Assembly (NCBI RefSeq): GCF_043290135.1
Contig: NC_134705.1
Coordinates: 101,062,239-101,126,238, forward strand
Origin: Rhipicephalus microplus
Taxonomy: Eukaryota; Arthropoda; Arachnida; Ixodida; Ixodidae
Direction: 5' to 3'
Length of the DNA: 64,000 nt
In this document: in pieces, positions 56,451 through 64,000 of the stretch
Layout of the letters: each line of letters begins with the position of its first letter
Position numbering within the stretch: position 1 is the first letter of the stretch
Notes under the pieces: model-generated
Database searches by the model: none
Seen by the model: only the letters and a program-made list of their open reading frames with translations
Told to the model about the DNA's origin: nothing
Position numbers and translations under genes: made by a program

Positions 56451-57205
56451 ATCATGAAGGACCTGTGGACAGTTCGATATGTTCGTAGTGCAGCTCTTGG
56501 GAGACACTACAAAACACACTTTCAGAAGTGCAGTGTCCAACATTCATTGGGCAGCAAGCAGTGTAAACGAAGAACTATGGGCTTACTGGACTTAGGTATA
56601 CATGACACTTGCCGGTTTTTCGTTCTCAGGAGGATGTGCATTTATGTGGTACCAGGCTCATCAAGCCATGATTGCTTTCTTAATAGAAAACGTTCTGGCT
56701 GCGCATTTATAGACATTTTATCTGTGACTACCTATTCTTGGTTAGGTGTGGTTTTTTTAGATGTTTTTGTCTTTTGATTTGGGTATTTTTCTTTCTTCTG
56801 TTTCCTGTTTTCTTCTTTTCTTCTTTTCTTTCTTCCATGTCTCCGATTCCCGAAGTAGCCGGTAGGCGTTGAGCATTTATAAATGGCAGCTGTCAGCTTG
56901 TTCATTCCCTGTTTTCTCGGAGTCTTCGTTCTTTCTATGTATATAAAGCAAATAAAGAATGTCTTTCATATTATGTATTGCCAATTATCTGCTGCACAAA
57001 TCTGCATACAACTGGTAGGTACCTGCTCGTGGGTATGTGCCACTGTCTGGCTAAAAGTGTTCGAAGACGTAAGTGACGGGATCATGACTTTACTTATGTT
57101 GTAATTGCAAGTCGTATTACTGAAACCATTTTGCGCTTCTATACTAATATTGATTTACCGCAGGTCTAATAGTGATCACGAGAGCACTGAGACGTCGGCG
57201 CCCAA
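56451..57205. other. No gene recognised
   Basis: A pyrimidine-rich TTTTC tract lies at 56770-56835; otherwise featureless. Confidence 0.35.
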
Positions 57206-57415
57206 ATAGATAGATTAATTGATAGAGAGATAGATAGATTGATTGAAAGATAATTGGACAGAGAGATAGATAGATAGATTAATTGATTGATTGATCGATA
57301 GATGATAAATAGATAGATAGACAGATAGATAGATAGATAGATGAGAGATAGATAAATGGATTGATAGATAGATTGATTGATAGATAGATTGATTGATAGA
57401 TAGACAGATAAATAA

Positions 57416-57446
<31 letters not shown>

Positions 57447-57482
57447 GATAGATATATAGGTAAATAGAAAGATAGATAATTG
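57206..57482. repeat. Imperfect (GATA)/(GATT) microsatellite
   Basis: About 275 bases of gata, gatt and aata tetramers. It explains the serine/isoleucine/tyrosine/leucine-rich frames on the minus strand, which are not genes. Confidence 0.97.
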
Positions 57483-59309
57483 AATAGAAAAGAGCTGAAA
57501 GTGCCTGCAGTACACAAAAAATGTTTTCCATTTATTATTCAAGGCTTCCTTATCCATAATGTTTAAAGCATGGCAAGCAACACACATCTCTGTTCCTGAA
57601 CGCTTTCATGCAAGACCTTTTCTATCGCAAATGGGAGAATCTTGTTTACTGGGAAGAAGAACTTCCACGCTCAAAACATGGCATGAGGACACGGATTTCA
57701 AAACCTTAAAAACAGAGAACAGTAGCTAAATGCAGAAAACTACGGCCTTGCACCAGAGAGCCTTCAAGAACTATAGAGCGAGGGTCTAATTTTAGTGCTG
57801 TACTCAGATAATGCGCATGATCTCAAGTTTTTGAAGAAAAGTACAAAAGCGAAATATCTAAGCACGCTCATGAATCTAGGTTGCAATCACAGCGTTAGGT
57901 AAATCAATGTAGAAGCAGACACACGCAAGTTTAAGGGCCAGAAATTCAGAATTTCAGACTGGGACATTTGGGAATTCCAAAAAGAAACATATATTACCTT
58001 AAACAAAACGGACTGGAGCTGGTAGCTTGATAGGATTGGTTACTTGGCGATGAGAGCCGTCTTTTCGGAAGCCTAAATTAAACAGGTACACATTAATTTT
58101 CTACATATGTGGTAAGTGAGATATGGTCTCTTGAGGAGATAAAAGCCAGAAGTACAATTGAACGCTCTGATGAAGGTTAGCCCTGCTTAAATTAGTTATA
58201 AAAATATAAGCGCAAACACTTCGTAACAACAATAGGAGGACACATGCACCTGTAGAGATAGAGTTATGACTATCTAGAACCTGCAACCTTTTAAGGACCT
58301 TTTTAGTCCCAATGTCACTCAAGCCACGTACAGAAAAATCATGAACAGAATATTACTAGCATAAAATACACCGAAGAAAGTTTATTTTTATGAGGTGGAT
58401 GCCCGGTATTATTGTCCTGATAAGCTAACAGTAAGTTACTTGTGAAAGCTTTTGTTGACCTTTGCTAGTGAGAAAGCCTCACTAACCAAACACATTGTAA
58501 AATATTGCACGCCGAACTTCCTTCTTGCGTTGCACCGACACTGTCATGCGTTGACGACAAGAATTTGATTGAATGGTTCTGTGCAAACGAAATTGTCGCG
58601 AAATTGCACTTTAAACATAAGGATACCAGAGCAGCTCAAACCTTAACAAAATTTTGTTTGGTTGATGGCACATAGTACAGTAAAGCATTAGCATCTTTGA
58701 TGCTTTCAGTATTACAGGAAACGTACCGAGAAATGTATTGTCTTATCTGTCTTTAGTAATTCAGCTGTGCAGATGCGCTTATCTACGGTAAAATCCCGAA
58801 CTGGCACCCTTACTTCTTTTTCAGGAAATTTTAAATATGCGCTGATGACAGCAAGCGTCCCTTCATGCCCTCCTGCTGCTTTCACTGTTTCATTCATTTT
58901 TTATTCTCTCAATGAAGGTGAATCACGAGAGTGATTGCATGCGTACTCAAGAAAGTATTTCACTAGAAGCACATACGGCTCTTCTACTGCCATATTTAAT
59001 TTTGATCCGTGACTGAGCAAGGGCCTGCCGTTTAAATATTGTCAGATTATTTTTCACCATTTGAGCGAAGCGGGGTGCTTGTGACTTTACGGTGTTAACG
59101 CAATAATGGTGTTCCTGCAATGCACCTTGTCTAGTTCGTGCCGAGTTTTTGTTTGTGTGTGTGGTCAGCAAAACCAAATTCATTGAAAGCGAGTGGCTTC
59201 GTCGGTTGTTTATGGTCGTTTACGCGACTCGTTTAGGCTAGTTGTGTCGACCTGTGGCAAAAAAATGGCAGCATATCCACGAAGTGAATGATGGATAGTG
59301 GGGCGAAGC
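57483..59309. other. No gene recognised (1.8 kb)
   Basis: AT-rich, with no supported element or coding frame. Confidence 0.4.
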
Positions 59310-59545
59310 ATCCGTCTGTCCATTCGTTCTTGCTTCCGTCCATCCAAGCGTGCGTCTGTGTGGCCGCCCGTGCGTCTATCCGCCCATCCGTGCATGCGTC
59401 TGTTCGTGCGTCCGCACGTTCATCTGTGCGTCCGTCCCTGCTTTCGCCCATGCATCCGCTCCGGCGTGCGTCCATCCGTCCACCCGTCCGTGCAGCCATC
59501 CGTGCGTCCGTCCATGCATCTGTCTGTGTCCGTTCGTCCACCTAT
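59310..59545. repeat. Degenerate (CCGT/CCAT)-type minisatellite
   Basis: It is built from cgtc, catc and cgtg tetramers, such as gtccatccgtgcgtccg, in 8-16-base higher-order blocks. It produces open frames on both strands (arginine/serine-rich on plus, DGRTD-type on minus) that are not genes. Confidence 0.9.
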
Positions 59546-61201
59546 TCAACACTCCAAGTACCACCATCTCACTTCTTTTCATAATATATTCCTCATATAG
59601 AAGCACCACCACCCAGCGGAAATTCCAAGGACTGAACGAAAGGACGCACACGCACACTTTCTTATGGCTTGCGCTTCGTGTCTACTTCCCATCTTTAACC
59701 ACCTCGAGTTCATGGTATGTACTAGTTCACAGTATTCATGGCACTGCGGCCCAACGCTCGCTAAACCTTTCTAAAACCTAGCAGGTTACGCCCAGCGAGT
59801 ATAACGTAGCAGCCCTTTCTTGTCTTCTGTGCGTTGTTGAACAATAAATAATTCGCAGCGTGCGCGTTAACTAAAAGCCGTATTTTCCTGTCTCTCATTC
59901 CCCCTTAGTAGCTATTGCCATGTACATTGAGCACTATCTTTTATTGTTCAACACCGCACAGAAGAAAGTTCTCACCGGCACCATCTTGGAGGTCAAAATG
60001 TTATACTTGTTGCACACTACTGCAACGGCTATAAGGAACGCACGGGTGCCGCTATAAGGAGCTTCGCTGCTAAAACAGCAAAATGCATTGTGCGTGAGAC
60101 AAAGTGAACCTCTAGCAGAGTCGCCGTATCTTGAGTTAACCTCAGTGTGGTTCATGTGACTGTAGCCGATCACATTGACGAATGCACTATGGGGCTCTAC
60201 GGATCGGTCTACATGTCGCGTTCTAGACCCAACGTCAGAAGCACTAATTTTCATTTAAGGAACGGAAAGCTGTCTGCATACACACGTGGAGCCTATGATT
60301 TCATTATTTTTATAATAAAATGAAGCACATGTGACTGCAGAATGACAAAGTATGTAATATAATATAATTGCCATTAACTGCTGAAACTCGCACGAAACAG
60401 CACTTTGTTTTCTTTCTTAAAATGTAATATTAAGTGCTTCAGAATCAAGGTATGTACTTTTGACGCACTTGTGGACAGTGCATCATAATTCGTGCCTGAA
60501 GGAGTTACGTACATGAGTTGCAGATTACTCTTAATTTTAAATATTCTGCAGACAGTGAGTGCTTGTACACTATTACTGCAGAATCTCAGTAAACGGTACC
60601 TCAAGGGGGCGAGAAATTCTGTTCCACTTAACCGGAGTTTTGTTTACCAGGGGATGAACGAGAGTGCACAGGTTTAAAACCAATCATATTTGAGGCACTT
60701 GTTCCTTTCAAGCAGCAGTTATTTTTAAGAAATTTATATTTACTGAGAGTCAAAGGTACGTCAAAAACATGTACGTACATCAGTTACTGAAAAGAATACG
60801 CATGCGATGTTCAATTGCCTTGTCCCATCAGTGATCATTGTGGGCTTTACAACGATGCTTTAAGCATTGTTAGTGATACCTTCGACTTGAGTTTTGCAGT
60901 TTTGTATCTATTTTAGTTGCCATGCGTGTAAATGCTTGGTATTTTTAATGCCTGCTGAATTTCACTGTGATCTTATGCGAGTGTTGCACTACAATTGTGC
61001 GACTTGTAATTCGATAGTAACAGGTTATCAGTATTGCATAGAAGAAGCCTGTGTGGGATGATTGCTGGACCTGTTATTCTTTTTTGATGCTGTAGTCACT
61101 TGCGATATGCCACCCAACAACACTCAGTTATTATTCATATGTTACACTCGAAAGCGTTGCCAATGCTGAGATTTTGTGCAACACATACCTGTTAATGATA
61201 T
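59546..61201. other. No gene recognised (1.7 kb)
   Basis: Contains a short inverted duplicate around 59823-59965 (cttctgtgcgttgttgaacaata and its near complement near 59942), which may be a weak fold-back. Otherwise no feature. Confidence 0.35.
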
Positions 61202-61323
61202 TGTTACGGGCGAGAGATGTTTATGGAACAGGCGGGATGATACATGGTTGCAGCAGTCAGGCCTGGCACAGAACACATTCAAATCTTTTTCCTCTACTCC
61301 ACTTCAAAGAAAGTCCCGTATCA
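61202..61323 (-). repeat. Short 3' LTR candidate (122 bp)
   Basis: On the plus strand it starts tgttacggg and ends cccgtatca, so its ends are TG...CA with an 8-9-bp inverted repeat. A minus-strand purine tract lies directly before it. It would be an unusually short LTR, and the partner lies outside the window. Confidence 0.55.
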
Positions 61324-61336
61324 TTTCCCCCGTTGC
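61324..61336 (-). other. Polypurine tract
   Basis: On the minus strand, gcaacgggggaaa directly precedes the LTR candidate. Confidence 0.6.
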
Positions 61337-61357
61337 AGACAATACCCACTGGGCGAG

Positions 61358-62608
61358 TTAGTGTCGCGCGTGGTATGGCTTCAACCGGGCAACATGTACG
61401 AAGTCAGGTTTCCTGGAGCGATGGTCAGAAGACGTGAGGTGTGATATCACGTATGTAACGTGAGTAAGGCACGACAAAAGGACGAAGGGACCTGTATAGC
61501 GGGCCTGAAACTTTTGATACAAACCACTCTTGCGATTTGGAGTCCACAGCCACACCATATCACCTTCGCTGTACGACACATTGCAATGTCGCTTATCGTA
61601 GCGGGCCTTTGAACTGTCTTGGGCTGCGAAAGTCCGGAGGCGCGCGATGCGCTGTGCCTCCTTTGCGCTACAGAGTGTCTCTGCAAGGGTTGGGTTTTCC
61701 TGCTCTGAAAACGGGAGAATCGTGTCGAGGGTAGTACGTGGCTCACGGATGTAGAGAAGGTTAAACGGGCTAAAGCCGGTGGTCTCTTGTAGCGCACTGT
61801 TGTAGGCGGTCATAAACGGTAAAACTTCGTCCCAGTTTTTATGCTTGGAATCAACGTACATAGCAAGCATGTTAATTAGCGTCCTGTTAACATGCTCAGT
61901 CAAACCGTTTGTCTGTGGATGGTATGAAGTGTTGTGACAAAACAGAGAAGCAGACCGGCGAACCAACTCTTCCACGACGTCGGCTACAAACTGCCGGCCA
62001 CGGTCGCTGATGATGACACGAGGGGACCCATGCCGAAGGATGATGTAGCGTAGCAGGAAGTAACAAACGTGATCGGCTGTTGCGGCTGAGATCACTGCCG
62101 TTTCAGCATACAGAGTGAGGTGGTCTACACAGACTATAATCAAGCTGTTCCGAGTGATAGATTGTGGAAAAGGGCCCATCAAGTCACTACCGACGACCTC
62201 AGGAAAACATGGAGGCGGTATGGGACGGAGAAATCCTGGTGGTACACTTGTTGGACTCTTGTACCGTTGACAATGCTCACAGCTTGTCACATATTTAGCT
62301 GTAGCCTGATGCATTCGGTACCAGTAGAACCGTTTCATTGTGCGGTGATAGGTCTTGGCGAACCCCATATGCCCAGATGCTGGATCGTTGTGCAGAGCTT
62401 GCAGCACGTTGGGTCGCGATGATTTGGGGGCAACCAAAAGTAGGCGGGCCCCCTTCGCAGCGAAATTTCGCTTGTAAAAAATGCCATCCTGCATGACGAA
62501 TGGGCTCTGATGCGGCTTGTTGACGGCACATGAGAAAAAAGGAGCCAGACTACGGTCTTGACGTTGTTCTGTACGGAACGCTTCCAAATCTAAAAAAACG
62601 TGAGTCAA
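61358..62608 (-). CDS. Gypsy integrase, intact 416-codon frame
   Basis: This inserts retrotransposon cDNA and is normally released from a gag-pol polyprotein. The frame is uninterrupted from 62608 to its stop at 61358. The Met is only the first in the open frame, not a proven start. The zinc finger is H73, H80, C110, C113. The catalytic triad is D142 (SDLMGPFP), D202 (IISDRGRQF) and E238 (TNGLTEHVN), with 35 residues between the last two. A C-terminal TGPF motif occurs near residue 367 (ARYTGPFVLL). All key residues are kept, but upstream a stop and a frameshift in a T7 run (near 62593-62600) separate it from RNase H, so the element as a whole is dead. Confidence 0.88.
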   Translation of the reverse strand: MTHVFLDLEAFRTEQRQDRSLAPFFSCAVNKPHQSPFVMQDGIFYKRNFAAKGARLLLVAPKSSRPNVLQALHNDPASGHMGFAKTYHRTMKRFYWYRMHQATAKYVTSCEHCQRYKSPTSVPPGFLRPIPPPCFPEVVGSDLMGPFPQSITRNSLIIVCVDHLTLYAETAVISAATADHVCYFLLRYIILRHGSPRVIISDRGRQFVADVVEELVRRSASLFCHNTSYHPQTNGLTEHVNRTLINMLAMYVDSKHKNWDEVLPFMTAYNSALQETTGFSPFNLLYIREPRTTLDTILPFSEQENPTLAETLCSAKEAQRIARLRTFAAQDSSKARYDKRHCNVSYSEGDMVWLWTPNRKSGLYQKFQARYTGPFVLLSCLTHVTYVISHLTSSDHRSRKPDFVHVARLKPYHARH

Positions 62609-62645
62609 TAGCGGCCAGACAGTCGTCTAAATTGTCAGCGTCGCA

Positions 62646-63109
62646 TTAAGTCGTAGGAAGGGGAAGTCGCGATAGGCAGTCAGCGTCCGCGTGACGGCGG
62701 CCACTCTTGAAGCAAACATCCAAGTCATATTCTGTCAAACGGAGTGCCGATTGTGCAAGACGACCGGTTGGATCTCGTAGACCAGTGAGCCAACAAACTG
62801 AGGGGTGGTCTGTGACGATGGAGAATCGGTGGCCATAGATGTACGGGCGAAACTTGTGCACAGCGAAGAGAGCTGCCAGACATTCTTGCTCTGTAAAAGT
62901 GTAATTGCGCTCAGCTTCACTCAAAGTACGGCTCACGTAGGCAATGACATGTTCGGCGGCGCCGTGACGATGAACAAATACTGCGCCGATACCGACTCCA
63001 CTTGCGCCACTGTGAACCTCAGTTGGGGCTGATGCGTCGAAGTGACGAAAAATAGGCCCAGAAGTGAGTAGAAGCTTCAGCTGCGAAAATGATGACTCAC
63101 ACTCTTTCG
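62646..63109 (-). pseudogene. Gypsy RNase H fragment
   Basis: Motifs: KECESSFSQLKLLL, VHSGASGVGIGAVF, FTEQECLAALFAV, IVTDHPSVCWL and the ADCLSRLP end. The first catalytic Asp of the HTDAS motif is Gly here. A TAA follows LPLPTT. It joins RT across the fold-back insertion. Confidence 0.85.
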
Positions 63110-63467
63110 CCACTGAATGCAGGAACAGCGCAACCTAGAAACAGTTACTTCGGAACTATGGAAGCGAAAAAAAATACAAGGACAGAAAAGAGCCCATTCA
63201 ACCAATGTTTTCAGCCCATTCAACAAGACACAAGAGTTTTGCTGACATTTTATAGCAGCGGTTGTTCCTGCACCTTTCTACGCATGCCCAATTTTCTCAT
63301 TTTTCGGCTATATATGCACACCACTCCAATATTAAATCTTTCTTGAAAGTCAGCGCTCTTTTCTGTCCTTGTTTTTTTCGCTTCCATAGTTACGAAGTAA
63401 CTACTTCTATGTTGCGCTGTTCCTGCATTCAGTTATGTCCTACCAACTTGCCCAAGCTTCCACGCTT
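63110..63467 (+). mobile_element. Fold-back element with tail, inserted in gypsy pol
   Basis: Long inverted repeats: left about 63111-63200 (ctgaatgcaggaacagcgca, then acaaggacagaaaagagc) and right about 63349-63432, with differences, around a spacer of about 150 bp. A tail of about 35 bases (tatgtcctaccaacttgccc, then aagcttcc) follows on the right only. Direct repeats of 10 bp, cactctttcg (63100-63109) and caccctttcg (63468-63477), flank it with one mismatch. The gypsy frame continues on either side (FKWTKG, then KECESSF). Same design as 40608-40766. Confidence 0.85.
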
Positions 63468-63477
63468 CACCCTTTCG

Positions 63478-64000
63478 TCCACTTGAAAGGTACGTTTTTG
63501 TGGAGCAGGTGAGTAAGCGGCTCAGAAACATCGGCGAAGCTAGGAACAAAGCACCGGAAATACGAACACAGGCCCAGGAAGTTTCTGAGTTCTCGTAGTG
63601 AGCGTTGTTGAGGGAAAGCGCTGACCACGGTGATTTTGTGGGGATCAGGCCGAACGCCGTGTTTGTCTATGAGATGGCCAAGGACTAGAGTTTCACGATC
63701 ACGAAAATGGAACTTTTTGAACTTCAAGGTAAGTGCTGCTTTCTCGTGAGAACGAGTACTGCTTTCTCGTGAGGACGTGAGAACGACATCAAGTCGACGA
63801 TTGTGTTCTTGAAACGTTCGGCCGAACATTACAACGTCATCAAAATAGCAAAGACATACTTCCCATTTTAAGCCACAGAGAACTGTGTCCACAAAGCGCT
63901 CAAAGTGGCTGGAGCGTTACATGGACCGAATGGCATGACGGTAAATTCAGATAAACCATCTGGAGTTATAAAAGCTGTTTTTTATCGGCAGAGTGCATAG
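63478..64000 (-). pseudogene. Gypsy reverse transcriptase fragment
   Basis: The frame 63467-63892 has MDTVLCGLKWEVCLCYFDDVVM (catalytic box YFDD), FHFRDRETLVLGHLIDKHG and FLGLCSYFRCFV. Upstream, in another frame, VMPFGPCNAPAT is readable near 63910-63945, so a frameshift lies near 63895. A short internal duplication (tactgctttctcgtgag, 63729-63770) adds about 14 residues after the catalytic box. Confidence 0.85.

Larger units (their letters stand above)
61202..64000 (-). mobile_element. Third Ty3/gypsy element, 3' part, with intact integrase
   Basis: On the minus strand: RT (entering from the right edge), RNase H, a full integrase, a purine tract and a short LTR. Order is the usual RT-RH-INT. 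It is interrupted at 63110-63467 by a fold-back element. Its sequence is distinct from the relics at 1-3.2 and 43.5-47.5 kb, although related. The 5' half lies outside the window. Confidence 0.88.

Noticed and set aside
57166..57587. Minus-strand frames of 100-121 residues rich in Ser, Ile, Tyr and Leu
   Set aside because: Translation of the GATA-type microsatellite in three frames.
59233..59781. Open frames on both strands at 59.2-59.8 kb
   Set aside because: Produced by the tetramer-based minisatellite, with no family motifs.
1..64000. CRISPR arrays, bacterial operons or riboswitches
   Set aside because: No regularly spaced short repeats with unique spacers; all context is eukaryotic.

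Overview
The window is repeat-rich eukaryotic DNA, most likely from a hard tick or a close chelicerate. The main evidence is at least five copies of a tRNA-headed SINE with the layout of the tick 'Ruka' family. Several Ty3/gypsy elements, two LINEs, pogo-type DNA transposons and long AT-rich intergenic stretches fit this. There is no bacterial or viral gene organisation. Host protein-coding signal is sparse: pieces of two genes, both damaged.

Layout. 1-3.2 kb: a decayed minus-strand gypsy element, interrupted by a SINE that keeps its target duplication. 3.4-10.7 kb: mostly unassigned sequence, with a second tRNA-derived SINE family at 5.6-6.3 kb and a possible solo LTR (8413-9694) carrying a 78-bp tandem repeat. 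10712-17996: a complete, apparently young LTR retrotransposon with 1145-bp LTRs, a 5-bp target duplication and one uninterrupted 1447-codon gag-pol frame. 18.5-25 kb: a minisatellite-type element, a SINE, a long palindrome, a TA tract and unassigned DNA. 25.7-27.4 kb: a 5'-truncated minus-strand LINE. 32.6-33.6 kb: GC-rich tandem duplications, then a SINE. 36.9-40.8 kb: three exons of a host gene that I read as DUF4806-type, with nested pogo-like elements in its first intron and a fold-back element inside its last coding exon. 41.3-41.7 kb: a second copy of the minisatellite element. 42.7-42.9 kb: a minus-strand THAP-domain exon. 43.5-47.5 kb: a plus-strand gypsy relic lacking reverse transcriptase. 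50.6-51.3 kb: a possible LTR. 51.8-56.5 kb: a decayed I/Jockey-type LINE. 57-59.6 kb: simple repeats. 61.2-64.0 kb: the 3' half of a third, minus-strand gypsy element with an intact integrase frame.

The most notable item is the 10.7-18.0 kb retrotransposon. Its polyprotein runs gag, protease, integrase, reverse transcriptase, RNase H. Placing integrase before reverse transcriptase is the Ty1/copia order, yet the domains, including the GPF motif after integrase, are Ty3/gypsy-like. This is the hallmark of the Gmr1 group, first described in deuterostomes. The other three gypsy relics have the usual RT-RH-INT order.

The second notable item is a fold-back family with one unpaired tail and 10-11-bp target duplications. 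One copy sits exactly in the terminal exon of the DUF4806-like gene and another in the third gypsy element. The third is the DUF4806-like gene itself: its three exons join in consistent phases, but it carries a one-base frameshift, a nonsense codon and the fold-back insertion.

Limits: family names come from motifs read by eye and from memory; no alignment or database search was run. Boundaries without a stated target duplication are approximate.
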